Made by a program: the position numbers and the translations under genes
NCBI GenBank assembly: GCA_900100595.1
Contig: FMUA01000005.1
Location: 142,373-177,513, forward strand
Direction of reading: 5' to 3'
Source: Ruminococcaceae bacterium P7
GTDB lineage: Bacteria; Bacillota; Clostridia; Oscillospirales; Acutalibacteraceae
Length of the DNA stretch: 35,141 nucleotides
Shown here: piece after piece, positions 7,434 through 16,037 of the stretch
How positions within the stretch are numbered: position 1 is the first letter of the stretch
Layout of the letters: each line of letters starts with the position of its first letter
Notes under the pieces: model-generated
Database searches by the model: none
What the model was told of the DNA's origin: nothing
The model's input: only the letters and a program-made list of their open reading frames with translations

Positions 7434-8335
7434 TACTGTTGTACCTCCCTCTTTCTTGTGATGCCGAGCTGAATCAGACCGATCGACGCAACCAGAATGA
7501 AGAACAGAACAGCCTTAGCCTGTGCCTGTCCGGAGGATGCGCTGTTGGAGCCGTAGAAGGTGTTGAAGATGTTCAGCGCGAGCATTTCTGTTGTCTTGAT
7601 GGATGAGCCGTCAGGCTGAATGATAAACGGCTGACCGCCTGTGAGGGCGAGGTTCTGGTCAAAGAGCTTGAAGCCGTTGGTCAGGCTCAGGAAGGTGCAG
7701 ATGGTGATGGACGGCATGACATTCGGAATGATAACGCGGAAAAGAGTCTGCGTCTTTGTAGCGCCGTCGATCTTGGCGGCTTCCAGAATATCTTCGGGAA
7801 CCGCCTGCAGTCCCGCAATGTAGATGATCATCATGTAACCGACCTGCTGCCAGCACATGAGGATGATCAGTCCCCAGAAGCCAAACGTGGAATCCATCAG
7901 AATCGATGTGCCGAAGTGCGAAAGGATACCGTCAAAGATCATCGACCAGATGTAGCCGAGGACGATACCGCCGATCAGGTTCGGCATAAAGAATACGGTA
8001 CGGAACAGGTTGCTGCCCTTGATTCCCTGCGTGAGGAAGTACGCGACGGTAAACGCCAGCACGTTGATCAACACAAGGCTGACAATGGCAAAGAGAGCCG
8101 TGTACCAGAAGGAATGCAGGAAACTGGGGTCGGTAATTGCCTTGACATAGTTACTAAATCCGATAAATTTTGCATTGGAAATGGTTTTGAACTGACACAT
8201 CGAGAGGTAGATACCCTGTATGAAAGGCCATACAAAACCGATGATAAACGCGGCAGCCATGGGACCTAAAAACAGCCAGCCCCAACGGCGGATCGGGTTC
8301 TTGAAAATCTTGAGCTTCGGTTTTCTCTTCTCCAA
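7433..8335 (-). CDS. Sugar ABC transporter permease (MalF/CUT1 type)
   Basis: A 300-residue multi-pass permease, partner of the MalG-like protein. The EAA loop reads EAAKIDGATKTQTLFRVIIP. The start appears to be TTG at 8335-8333: AAGGAG lies 9 bases upstream, and an alternative ATG inside the leader is out of frame. A basic N-terminus (EKRKPKLK) precedes the first helix (WGWLFLGPMAAAFIIGFVW), matching MalF-type proteins that lack the large periplasmic loop of Gram-negative MalF. It is separated from the binding-protein gene by 91 bases that hold a strong stem-loop, which would lower permease expression relative to the binding protein. Confidence 0.88.
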   Translation of the reverse strand: MEKRKPKLKIFKNPIRRWGWLFLGPMAAAFIIGFVWPFIQGIYLSMCQFKTISNAKFIGFSNYVKAITDPSFLHSFWYTALFAIVSLVLINVLAFTVAYFLTQGIKGSNLFRTVFFMPNLIGGIVLGYIWSMIFDGILSHFGTSILMDSTFGFWGLIILMCWQQVGYMMIIYIAGLQAVPEDILEAAKIDGATKTQTLFRVIIPNVMPSITICTFLSLTNGFKLFDQNLALTGGQPFIIQPDGSSIKTTEMLALNIFNTFYGSNSASSGQAQAKAVLFFILVASIGLIQLGITRKREVQQ

Positions 8336-8360
8336 AAAATCATCTCCTTACCTTGTAAGA

Positions 8361-8402
8361 GTGAAAAAGATAGGAGATGAGTGGATTACTCCACCCACCT
8401 CC
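8361..8402 (-). terminator. Stem-loop between binding protein and permease genes (partial terminator or mRNA stabiliser)
   Basis: On the minus strand a 13-base stem (8402-8390 with 8385-8373, 11 of 13 paired) encloses a four-base loop and is followed by TATCTTTTTC. Such a hairpin just after a solute-binding-protein gene usually gives excess binding protein by partial termination or protection of the upstream mRNA end. Confidence 0.7.
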
Positions 8403-8426
8403 GTCAGATGTTATCTTTGAATGAAA

Positions 8427-9785
8427 TTACTGTGCGTTGGCAGCCTTGTACTGAGTAGCCCAGCCGTCTACGAAAGCGCTCTTGACAGCATCCCAGTTTG
8501 CGTCGCTCTGATCAGCGTTGTAAGCGTTGAGTGCAGATACGAGAGCAGCACGGTACTCGTCAACATTGGGCTGATAGTTGGTAGCCCAATCCATTACGTA
8601 GCAGCCGTTGTTGGTGTAGGTGTCAGCGTCGTTGAGGAAGCCGTTGGAAGACTTGGGAGCGTTCTTGTAGGGCATGATGCCGAGCTGGTCAACCATCTTC
8701 TTGGAAGCGTCAGCGTCGGAAACGAGCCATACCATGAAGTCGATAGTAGCCTTCTGATCGTCCTCGGAAACCTTGGAGTTAACTGCCCAGCAGTTTTCTG
8801 TACCGCAGTTCAGACCGGCCTTTTCTTCGCCGTCAACACCGCAGTAGTAGGGGATCATGGTAGCCTTGGGAACTGCTTCGGAAACAGCAGCATACTCCCA
8901 GGAGCCGTTTACAAAGAACGCAGCCTTCTGAGTCTTGAACTCGTTCTCAGCGTCGTGACCGCCTGTTGCGAGATCCTTAGGATCGGTGAGGCTGTTGTTG
9001 ATGCAGAGATCATAGAGGTTCTTGAAGTTGGGCATGAACTCGCCGGTGATGGTAGCAGGGCACTCTGTCCAAGTTTTGCCTGCAGCCTTCTCCTCGTAGA
9101 AGTACTCGAGGTTAGCCATGTGGCCGGTGAATCTCCAGGAAGAAGAATCGTCCATATCGGAGGATGAGAATGCATCAAAGCCGAGTTCGTCTGCCTTGCT
9201 GTGGATACCCTCGGCAACCTTCTTCAGGCCTTCAAAGTTTTTGATGTCGTCCATCTTGTAGCCGGCTTTTTCGACCAGCTCGGGGTTCGCGATGATGCCG
9301 TAGCACTCATAGCAGTAACCGATGGAAACGAGCTTGCCGTTTTCGTCTGTGAGGTTGTAAGCGTCAGTGCTGAGTTCCTTGGCAATAGCGGTGTCCTTGA
9401 GGTCAAGAGCATAGTCGCCCCAGTCCTTTACGCCCTGCTGGTTACCGATAACAAAGAGTGTAGGAGGATTGGACTTGTCCATCTCAGAGGTAAGGGTCTG
9501 AGAGTATGTACCGGAAGCGGCGGTTGTAACCTTTACGTCAACGCCGGTCTTTTCGGTGTAGGTCTTAGCGAGCTCCTGGAGTGTCTCGTCGATTTCGGGC
9601 TTGAAGTTCAGCCAGTAAACCTTTCCGGTTCCGGTTGACTTGGTGTCGGAGCTAGCTGCGCTGCTGTCGGTCTTGCTGTCAGTTGAGGAGGATGAAGCGT
9701 TGTTGCCGCAGCCTGCGAAAACAGCGCCCGCCATCAGGGTAGCCATCGAAACGGCGGCTACTCTTTTGAAGATTTCTTTTTTCAC
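8427..9785 (-). CDS. Carbohydrate ABC transporter substrate-binding lipoprotein
   Basis: A 452-residue extracellular solute-binding protein (family 1) anchored by a lipid. The start is taken as GTG at 9785 because AAAGGTGA lies 5 bases before it and the next residues form a proper lipoprotein signal: KKEIFKR, a hydrophobic stretch, and the lipobox VFAGC. A GTG 66 bases upstream is open in frame but adds a region unlike a signal peptide. A Ser/Thr-rich linker follows the lipid cysteine, then a two-lobed binding domain. It begins the importer operon, with its own promoter 80 bases upstream. It would deliver sugar, probably malto-oligosaccharides released by the neighbouring amylase, to the two permeases. 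The specificity is inferred from location only. Confidence 0.9.
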   Translation of the reverse strand: MKKEIFKRVAAVSMATLMAGAVFAGCGNNASSSSTDSKTDSSAASSDTKSTGTGKVYWLNFKPEIDETLQELAKTYTEKTGVDVKVTTAASGTYSQTLTSEMDKSNPPTLFVIGNQQGVKDWGDYALDLKDTAIAKELSTDAYNLTDENGKLVSIGYCYECYGIIANPELVEKAGYKMDDIKNFEGLKKVAEGIHSKADELGFDAFSSSDMDDSSSWRFTGHMANLEYFYEEKAAGKTWTECPATITGEFMPNFKNLYDLCINNSLTDPKDLATGGHDAENEFKTQKAAFFVNGSWEYAAVSEAVPKATMIPYYCGVDGEEKAGLNCGTENCWAVNSKVSEDDQKATIDFMVWLVSDADASKKMVDQLGIMPYKNAPKSSNGFLNDADTYTNNGCYVMDWATNYQPNVDEYRAALVSALNAYNADQSDANWDAVKSAFVDGWATQYKAANAQ

Positions 9786-9866
9786 GTTAATCACCTTTTC
9801 TAAAATATTTATCCGTAATGCGCCGGATATGTGCGCGAGAGGCAGAATCACCTCTCCCTCGTAAAT

Positions 9867-9895
9867 AATATATCACGAAATAGCTGAAAAAGCAA
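9867..9895 (-). promoter_or_regulatory. Promoter of the sugar importer operon
   Basis: On the minus strand TTGCTT (9895-9890) and TATATT (9872-9867) are 17 bases apart. The start would be near 9860, giving a leader of about 75 bases. Upstream, 9957-9972 holds the inverted repeat TGACTGCTATTAGTCA, a possible regulator site, though this is weak. Confidence 0.7.
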
Positions 9896-10027
9896 GAGAA
9901 ATTTTATTAATATTGTTTTCAAAAATGAAGCTTTTTGGCGATTTGATGACATCTTTTGACTGCTATTAGTCATTTTTTTCATCTTTCCGCACTCAGCAAA
10001 GGAGGAAACGGATTCAGAAGCGTCCGA

Positions 10028-10058
10028 AAAAAGAAAAACCGCGCTCAAGGCGCGGTTT
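10028..10058 (-). terminator. Terminator of the aspartokinase gene
   Basis: On the minus strand AAACCGCGC pairs with GCGCGGTTT around a five-base loop and is followed by TTCTTTTTT. It lies about 17 bases after the aspartokinase stop. Confidence 0.92.
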
Positions 10059-10074
10059 ATGCAGTCGGATGATA

Positions 10075-11283
10075 TCAGTCAAAGAACTTGTCGTGGATCG
10101 CCTTGACAGCCTTGTCGGCGTCGTCGGCGTTGATCAGGACGGAGATCTTGATTTCGGAGGTGGAGATCATGTGGATGTTGATCTGCGCGTCATAGAGCGC
10201 TTCGAACATCTTGGTGGCAACGCCCGCGTGGCTCTCCATGCCCGCGCCGACGATGGAAATTTTGGCAACATTGGTGTCGAGCAGGATCTCGTCAGCGCCG
10301 TGGTCGGTCATGTAGTCCTTGAGCGCGTCAACCGCGTCCTGACCTCTGTTCTTGGCGACGGTGAAGCTGATGTCCTTCTTGCCGTCGTGACCGATGGACT
10401 GGAGAATGATGTCGACGTTGATGTCCTTCTTGGAAAGTCTGGAGAACATCTTGAACGCGATACCGGGGATATTGGGAACGCCTGTTACCGAGACTCTTGC
10501 GATTTCTGTATCTTTAGCGACGCCGCTGATTAACATTTTTTCCATTGCTTTTGTTCTCTCCTTTACGATAGTGCCGGGTGCGTGTGTGAGTGATGAAAGC
10601 ACCTCAAGCTCGATGTTGTATTTTTTAGCCATTTCTACGGAACGGTTGTTGAGCACCTGCGCGCCGAGGGTCGCAAGCTCGAGCATTTCGTCATAGGAAA
10701 TCTCGTCGAGCTTTCTCGCGTTGGGAACCTTGCGCGGGTCGGCGGTGAATACGCCTTCAACGTCCGTGTAGATCTGGCAGAGATCCGCGTGCATAGCAGC
10801 CGCGATCGCTACCGCAGAGGTGTCGGAACCGCCTCTGCCGAGGGTGGTGACGTCGCCGAATCTGGACAGTCCCTGGAAGCCGGCTACGATGACGATGTTG
10901 TGTCTGTCGATCGCCGCGCGGATTCTGGAGGGATCCACTCTCTTGATTCTGGCGTTGGTGTGGGCGGAAGAGGTCTGAAAACCAGCCTGCCAGCCGAGCA
11001 GCGAGGTGGCGTGATAGCCGAGCTTCTCGATCGCCATCGCGAGCAGCGCGATGGAAATCTGCTCGCCTGCAGCGAGAAGCATATCCTGCTCACGCTTGGA
11101 GGCTCTGGGGTTGATTTCCATTTGTTTGTCAACCAGTACGTCGGTGAAGTCGCCCTGCGCCGAAACAACAACGACAACGTCGTTGCCCTTGGCAAAGGTA
11201 TCTGTAACGATCTTCGCCACGTTCATGACTCTCTCGGCATTGGCAACGGATGTACCGCCGAATTTCTGAACAATCAAACTCAT
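10075..11283 (-). CDS. lysC: Aspartokinase
   Basis: A 402-residue monofunctional aspartate kinase. It phosphorylates aspartate with ATP, the first step toward lysine, methionine and threonine. The N-terminal signature KFGGTSV is at 7-13. The kinase domain spans about 1-230, with the aspartate-binding segment around GRGGSDTSAVAIAAAM. The C-terminal 140 or so residues hold two ACT domains (SVTGVPNIPGIAF and ISIVGAGMESHAGVA), which bind feedback amino acids. The start is the ATG at 11283 with AAGGAG 10 bases upstream. The frame is open for 29 more codons upstream, but that stretch is a dispersed repeat and is not conserved kinase sequence. Homoserine dehydrogenase lies upstream on the same strand, with a 370-bp gap that carries two repetitive elements. 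Confidence 0.95.
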   Translation of the reverse strand: MSLIVQKFGGTSVANAERVMNVAKIVTDTFAKGNDVVVVVSAQGDFTDVLVDKQMEINPRASKREQDMLLAAGEQISIALLAMAIEKLGYHATSLLGWQAGFQTSSAHTNARIKRVDPSRIRAAIDRHNIVIVAGFQGLSRFGDVTTLGRGGSDTSAVAIAAAMHADLCQIYTDVEGVFTADPRKVPNARKLDEISYDEMLELATLGAQVLNNRSVEMAKKYNIELEVLSSLTHAPGTIVKERTKAMEKMLISGVAKDTEIARVSVTGVPNIPGIAFKMFSRLSKKDINVDIILQSIGHDGKKDISFTVAKNRGQDAVDALKDYMTDHGADEILLDTNVAKISIVGAGMESHAGVATKMFEALYDAQINIHMISTSEIKISVLINADDADKAVKAIHDKFFD

Positions 11284-11301
11284 TTCCAATATACTCCTTT
11301 T

Positions 11302-11400
11302 TATTTTACTTCGCGGACTAGGGGTTCGCGCAAAGCTCGCCCTTTCGTTTACGCGGGAAGTGTTCTGCAATGTCTGACCAATCCCATTTCGTAAGGATTA
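11302..11400 (-). repeat. Dispersed repeat of about 100 bp, copy B
   Basis: The reverse complement of this stretch aligns with 6461-6560 over about 95 bases, with one or two small gaps and roughly three quarters of positions identical by hand alignment. It lies directly upstream of the aspartokinase ribosome site and produces a spurious N-terminal extension of that gene. Confidence 0.75.
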
Positions 11401-11472
11401 GGCTGCTCTGAATTTTTACTGAATAAAATGTGTGCCTGAACGGAAAGATATCAAATGTGTTCTTTCCGTTAT

Positions 11473-11633
11473 GGGAATCTCTAATAATTCAATGTCGTGC
11501 AGAAGTACGGAAGATTTATGGCAGAATATTGTCAAAACGCCGCAGGAATACTGACGTATTTCAAGGGTTTTTGGCAAGATTATGCCGTGAAGATTTCGTG
11601 CTTATGCACGGTAGGGAATTTTTAGAGGTTCCC
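11473..11633. mobile_element. 161-bp palindromic MITE-like element with TTAT target duplication
   Basis: The left arm (11473-11551) is the inverse complement of the right arm (11556-11633) around a central TGAC. By hand, 55-57 of 78 positions pair with one indel. The ends read GGGAATCTCTAA on the left and, inverted, GGGAACCTCTAA on the right. TTAT flanks both sides (11469-11472 and 11634-11637), as expected for a four-base target duplication. There is no transposase inside. A 70-codon plus-strand frame through it is a by-product. The element sits 20 bases after the homoserine dehydrogenase stop, so transcribed RNA would fold into a very long hairpin between two aspartate-pathway genes. Confidence 0.8.
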
Positions 11634-11653
11634 TTATATTAGTAGACAGAGAA

Positions 11654-12889
11654 TCAAAGATCACCGATGCGGATGGTGGAGAGAATTTCCACGCCGTCAG
11701 CGGAGAGCTTGTTGATCTTCTTGATAAACTCACCGTAGGGCATCTTGCCTGTTGTGAACGCGGTGCGCTTGCCGGGGGTGTTGATCGACTGAATGCTGCC
11801 GAAGAGCGCCTCCGCCTTGACCGCGACGTCCTTGCCCTTGGCGCGGACATACATCGCGAACTCGGACTCGTTGACGTTGATGATGTTATCGCCCTTGCCG
11901 TCCGCCCAGTAGAGGAAACGGCGCTGCTTGAGATGAGTGCAGCAGTCGACGATATCCGCGACGACCGCGCTGGCGGTGGGCAGCTTACCTGCGCCCTTGC
12001 CGTAGAATACCACGTCGCCCGTGCAGTCTCCGCGCACCATGATGCCGTTGAACTCGTTATCAATGTTCGCGAGCTGGCTCTTGAAGGGTACGAGCATGGG
12101 GGCGGTGATAATATCGATCATGCCGTTTTTCAGCTTCTTGACCCTGCCGATCAGCTTGATCACGCAGCCGAATTTCTCGGCGTATTTGACGTCCTCCAGC
12201 GTGATGCCCGTGATGCCCTCGGTATGTACCATATCGGGATAGACATGCTTGCCGAATGCCATGGACGCGAGAATACAAATCTTGCGGCACGCGTCGTGTC
12301 CTTCGATATCCGCGGAGGGATTCCTCTCGGCAAAGCCCAGCTCCTGCGCCAGACGAAGCGCGTCGCGGAACTGCATGCCGTCCTCGATCATCTTGGTGAG
12401 GATGAAGTTGGTGGTGCCGTTGAGAATACCCGCGACTTCGTCGACGATGTTGGCGACGAGACACTGGTTCATCGGGCGGATAATCGGAATACCGCCGCCG
12501 ACAGAGGCTTCAAAGAGGAAGTTGACGTTTTCAACGCGCGCGATTTCCAGAAGCTCCGCGCCGTAAGCGGCGACAAGCTCCTTGTTGGAGGTGACGACGC
12601 TCTTGCCTGCCTTGAGGCAGCGTTTCACGAACTCATAAGCAGGGTGCAGACCGCCCATGACTTCAACGACGATGCGGATCTCGAGGTCGTTGATGATTTC
12701 CTCAAAGTCCTTCGTAAAGCGGTCGGCGATGGGGCTGTCGGGGAACTCACGGAGGTCGAGAACCTTTTTGATATAGATTTCTTCTCCGATGCTCGCGAAA
12801 AGCTTCTGCTTGTGTGTGAGAAGGATTTCGGCGACGCCTGAGCCGACAACGCCGTGTCCCATGATTGCTACTGATACCATATTATTCAT
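11654..12889 (-). CDS. hom: Homoserine dehydrogenase
   Basis: A 411-residue NAD(P)H-dependent enzyme that reduces aspartate semialdehyde to homoserine for threonine and methionine. The nucleotide-binding motif is GHGVVGSGVAE near the N-terminus. The catalytic domain includes NGTTNFILTKM and the conserved AxxxGFAERNPSADIEGHDACRK region. The C-terminal 60-70 residues look like a short ACT-type regulatory domain. AAGGA lies 4 bases before the ATG at 12889. Another ATG three codons later is possible but has worse spacing. The gene follows the penicillin-binding protein by 54 bases without a strong terminator, so some read-through is likely. The palindromic element lies directly downstream. Confidence 0.95.
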   Translation of the reverse strand: MNNMVSVAIMGHGVVGSGVAEILLTHKQKLFASIGEEIYIKKVLDLREFPDSPIADRFTKDFEEIINDLEIRIVVEVMGGLHPAYEFVKRCLKAGKSVVTSNKELVAAYGAELLEIARVENVNFLFEASVGGGIPIIRPMNQCLVANIVDEVAGILNGTTNFILTKMIEDGMQFRDALRLAQELGFAERNPSADIEGHDACRKICILASMAFGKHVYPDMVHTEGITGITLEDVKYAEKFGCVIKLIGRVKKLKNGMIDIITAPMLVPFKSQLANIDNEFNGIMVRGDCTGDVVFYGKGAGKLPTASAVVADIVDCCTHLKQRRFLYWADGKGDNIINVNESEFAMYVRAKGKDVAVKAEALFGSIQSINTPGKRTAFTTGKMPYGEFIKKINKLSADGVEILSTIRIGDL

Positions 12890-12943
12890 ACCGTCCTTTA
12901 GTTGATAGTTGGCAGTGTTAAGCGATTGTATTTCACATATTCC

Positions 12944-15319
12944 TTAAGGATTTTCCGATGACTCGGGCGCTACGGGGTCAAACCGTCCGGGATCGGGGGT
13001 ATCGGATTCCGAGCTGGCACTGCCCGAGCTTTCGCTGCCGCTGCCGGAGCTTTCACTGCTGTGGTGACTGCTCTGGTCGCTGTGCTGCGGGTCGTAGGTG
13101 TAGTCGTGTGAGGACTGGCTGCTCTCGCTGTTCCAGTCGTAGGAATAATCCTCGTCATACCACGCCGAGCCGAACGCGGGCATGTTGTCCTCGGTGTAGT
13201 AACCGATATATTTGCCCGAAACGTAATCGGTGGAAACAACCAGACCTGTTACGGGGTTGTAGGTCGCCGCGATGACGTTGGGAGAGAGGTTAAATTCCTT
13301 CTGCTCCTTGTCCTTGAGGTATTCGCCCATGACGTTCGCGAAGAACTTCGCGGAGCGGGTGGTGTCGTTGATATGCGCGGGGCTGTCGAAGCCTGTCCAG
13401 GTCGCCATGACGCCGTAGGGAGACATGCCGCAGAACCAGCAGTCCTGATCATTATCGGTCGTACCTGTCTTACCCACGATGTCCCAGCCCGAGATGCGGG
13501 CGTAGTTGGCACGGGTGTGTTCGGTGTTTTCTATATTATAGTGGAGCAGGCGGTTCATGATCGTCGCGGTTTCCGCGGAATATGCCTGCTTGGGAACGCT
13601 GTCGCGGTTATCGAGGATGACGTTGTCCTCGGAATCGGTGATGTAGTAGTAGGTGTAGGGCTTGTGATAAAGTCCCTGATTGCCCATGTAGGTGTAGGCT
13701 GCCGCCATTTCACGGACCGTAACACCGCCTGTCAGACCGCCCAGCGAGAGTGCGCCGATGTTATGCGCGTCCGCCTCGTTGAGGTGCTTGAAGTTCAGCT
13801 TGGTGAGCGCCTTTTCATAGGCGACGGTGGGGCCGCCGATCAGCTCCATGACCTGAACCGCGGTGGCATTGGAGGAGCGCTCGATCGCGTCGGGGAGAAG
13901 GATCTCGCCCAGATAGGAGCCGTAGGCGTTCTGCGGACCGGAGATATAGGTTCCCGACGCGGCGTCAAACTGATATTTCTCCAGCGGTTCGTCGTTGACC
14001 TTGGAGGAGAAGTAGAGCTGCTTGGTGTCGATCGCGATGGGGTAGCAGAACAGCGGCTTGATGGAAGAACCCGGCTGCAAAGCGGAGTGTGCCGCTCTGT
14101 CCCATGCGAGGTCGGTGGTCTTGCGGTTTGAGCTGCCGACGGTGGCGATGACGCGGCCGTCAAAGTCCATCAAAACGGAGCCGAGCTCGATGCTGGGATC
14201 GGCGCTCTTGTCGATTTTCAGGGCTTCCTTCTCGATGTATTCCTGCATCTTTTCGTCCATCGCGCAGTAAATTTTCAGACCCTCGGTGTAGATCTTTTCG
14301 CTTGCCGCGCCTTCGCTGATGTTGTAATACTGCGCAAGGTCGGTTCTGAGGTCGTAGAACAGCTGGTCGTAGTACCAGTTCTGAACGTCGTTGTCCTCGT
14401 CCTCGTCGTCATCGTTGTTGGCGCTCTTGAAGCCGACGAAGGTCATATTCGCGCTTTCCTGCATGGCGGCGTCATATTCCTGCTTGCTGATGATCTCCTG
14501 ATCGTACATCTCGGAGAGGATCAGCTCGCGTCTTTCCTTGTTGTTCTCGGGATAAATCAGCGGATTCCAGCGCGAGGGGTTCTGGGTGATGCCCGCAATC
14601 GCGGCGCATTCCGCGAGGGAGCAGTCCTTGATGCTCTTGCCGAAATAGAGCTGAGCCGCCGCCTCGACGCCCTGACAGTTGTTGCCGAAGTTGACGACGT
14701 TCAGATACGCCTCGAGGATCTGGTCTTTCGTGTATTCCTGCTCGAGCTTGAACGCCTTGCAGATCTCGCGCAGCTTACGGTTGATGCTCACCTCGTTGTC
14801 GTCGGTGATGTTCTTGATCAGCTGCTGCGTGATGGTGGAGCCGCCGTAGGAGTCCTTGCCCGTTGCGAGCATGGCGACCGCCGAGAGGGTACGCTGCCAG
14901 TCGACGCCGTTGTGCTCATAGAAGCGCTTGTCCTCGATCGCGACCTGCGCCTCCTTCATATATTGGGGGATGTTCTGGTTGTCAACCCAGATGCGGTTCT
15001 CCGTGTCATAGAGCTTGCGTGCCTCGGTGAACTCGCCCGTGTCGCTGTCCTTGATGAAGATGCGGCTGGTCTGGTTCATCGACTTCGCCTTGAGGTCGAT
15101 ACCCGTCGGCTCGGACGCGAGATGGTAGATATAGATACCCAGCGAGACCGCCGTAATGATGCCCGCGATGGCGAATATCGAGAACATGGTCAGAAGGAAC
15201 TTGCCCAGTCCCTTGAAAAACCGCTTGGCGCCGCTTTCGCTTCTTTTGTAGGTAATTTCAGGCTGCTCGGGGATTTTTCCCGTGTAGCTGCTGATATCCG
15301 TTTCACGTTTGTTACGCAT
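12944..15319 (-). CDS. Class A penicillin-binding protein (bifunctional peptidoglycan synthase)
   Basis: A 791-residue peptidoglycan glycosyltransferase/transpeptidase. The start is the ATG at 15319, with AAGGAG 5 bases upstream; the open frame continues upstream without a ribosome site. Residues 39-66 are the membrane anchor. The GT51 domain shows EDKRFYEH with catalytic Glu129, GGSTITQQL at 159-167, and RKLREICKAFKLEQ. The transpeptidase has the SxxK motif (Ser418, Lys421), a SxN motif in RSSNATAV, and KTGTTDN. An acidic stretch (NNDDDEDEDND, 301-311) lies between the domains. The C-terminal 70 or so residues are very rich in Ser, Asp and His, a low-complexity tail outside the membrane often seen in Firmicutes PBP1 proteins. 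It is divergent from the BofC-like gene. Confidence 0.95.
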   Translation of the reverse strand: MRNKRETDISSYTGKIPEQPEITYKRSESGAKRFFKGLGKFLLTMFSIFAIAGIITAVSLGIYIYHLASEPTGIDLKAKSMNQTSRIFIKDSDTGEFTEARKLYDTENRIWVDNQNIPQYMKEAQVAIEDKRFYEHNGVDWQRTLSAVAMLATGKDSYGGSTITQQLIKNITDDNEVSINRKLREICKAFKLEQEYTKDQILEAYLNVVNFGNNCQGVEAAAQLYFGKSIKDCSLAECAAIAGITQNPSRWNPLIYPENNKERRELILSEMYDQEIISKQEYDAAMQESANMTFVGFKSANNDDDEDEDNDVQNWYYDQLFYDLRTDLAQYYNISEGAASEKIYTEGLKIYCAMDEKMQEYIEKEALKIDKSADPSIELGSVLMDFDGRVIATVGSSNRKTTDLAWDRAAHSALQPGSSIKPLFCYPIAIDTKQLYFSSKVNDEPLEKYQFDAASGTYISGPQNAYGSYLGEILLPDAIERSSNATAVQVMELIGGPTVAYEKALTKLNFKHLNEADAHNIGALSLGGLTGGVTVREMAAAYTYMGNQGLYHKPYTYYYITDSEDNVILDNRDSVPKQAYSAETATIMNRLLHYNIENTEHTRANYARISGWDIVGKTGTTDNDQDCWFCGMSPYGVMATWTGFDSPAHINDTTRSAKFFANVMGEYLKDKEQKEFNLSPNVIAATYNPVTGLVVSTDYVSGKYIGYYTEDNMPAFGSAWYDEDYSYDWNSESSQSSHDYTYDPQHSDQSSHHSSESSGSGSESSGSASSESDTPDPGRFDPVAPESSENP

Positions 15320-15386
15320 AAAAACTCCTTGTGAATTAAAAATGCCGGAGCATGTATTTCTTCCATTGTACACATTAGTAATGTTT

Positions 15387-15408
15387 ATTATAGCACTTTC
15401 GCGCGAAA
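15387..15408 (-). promoter_or_regulatory. Putative -10 box and TTTCGCGCGAAA palindrome upstream of the penicillin-binding protein
   Basis: On the minus strand TATAAT (15392-15387) lies about 70 bases before the gene. Just upstream is a perfect 12-bp palindrome (15397-15408), in the space between -10 and -35, where a repressor could bind. No good -35 box is visible at 16-18 bases. Confidence 0.4.
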
Positions 15409-15541
15409 AAATAAATAACAAAAATAAATTTTTCAATAGAAAATATTTATTTCACCCCTTATTATTTTATGGAAAAGGGTGAATATTTCACGAAAAGCGG
15501 GAGAAGATAAGAGTAAAAAGGCATGAAAGAAGAATGAATCG

Positions 15542-15871
15542 ATGAAAAATACAGTCAAATTGGCCGTAATCGCGATTACGGGAATCGTGTTGGTTTCCTG
15601 CGTCATCATCAGCACGCTGGCGACGGGCGCGGGCAGGGAGGTCGTGCGCGCGGCGTCGCAGCAGACCGTATCCGACGAAAGCAGGAATTTTGTGATGGGA
15701 GAGCGCCGCGGACGCATCGCGGTATGGCGCGAGGGAGAGACTGAGCCGTTTATGACGACGGATACCCTTGTCTATTCGCTGCCAAAGGCAGACCGCAGCA
15801 AGCTGGCAAAGGGCATCGTCATTACGGGAGAGAGCGCCCTGAGGAAAATCTTGGAGGATTATTGCAGTTGA
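15542..15871 (+). CDS. Small membrane-anchored protein with BofC-like C-terminal domain
   Basis: A 109-residue protein with a single N-terminal hydrophobic helix (VKLAVIAITGIVLVSCVII) and a short extracellular domain. The segment RIAVWREGETEPF, then LVYSLPKADRSKLAKGI, then RKILEDY fits a small clostridial family that resembles the C-terminal domain of BofC. BofC regulates an intramembrane protease in Bacillus sporulation. The role here is unknown. The ribosome site is weak (GAAAGAAGAA). The gene is divergent from the penicillin-binding protein and about 40 bases from the fatty-acid promoter. Assignment is from recalled family pattern, not a search. Confidence 0.65.
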   Translation: MKNTVKLAVIAITGIVLVSCVIISTLATGAGREVVRAASQQTVSDESRNFVMGERRGRIAVWREGETEPFMTTDTLVYSLPKADRSKLAKGIVITGESALRKILEDYCS

Positions 15872-15907
15872 GCGCAATTGCAGTAAACATCTTCGGCAAC
15901 TATTCCA

Positions 15908-15936
15908 TTGACTTTTAGCGGGTTTTGGGGTATGAT
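15908..15936 (+). promoter_or_regulatory. Promoter of the fatty-acid biosynthesis operon
   Basis: TTGACT (15908-15913) and TATGAT (15931-15936) are separated by exactly 17 bases. The leader to fabK is about 95 bases. No FapR- or FabT-type palindrome is recognisable around it. Confidence 0.8.
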
Positions 15937-16037
15937 AATAAATAGTAATGCCAAAAACGAAACATCGTCGCATTATGTGTTATTTTGAGATTCCAACCAA
16001 TGAAATCTTGCAGGCTTTACAGGAAAGGAGACTACAT

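Noticed and set aside
9957..9972. TGACT/AGTCA inverted repeat as operator or terminator upstream of the importer
   Set aside because: Only five paired bases on each side, about 60 bases from the promoter; not enough to claim as a site of its own.
11430..11642. Plus-strand 70-codon frame between aspartokinase and homoserine dehydrogenase
   Set aside because: It runs through both arms of the palindromic element; the coding appearance is a by-product of the repeat.
11284..11653. Lysine riboswitch or T-box in front of aspartokinase
   Set aside because: No lysine-element core or T-box sequence was found; the gap is explained by the dispersed repeat and the palindromic element, although a terminator-like fold cannot be excluded.
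15948..16037. N-terminal extension of FabK
   Set aside because: It overlaps the leader, lacks a ribosome site and has no similarity to the barrel start; the ATG at 16038 has a good AAAGGAG.
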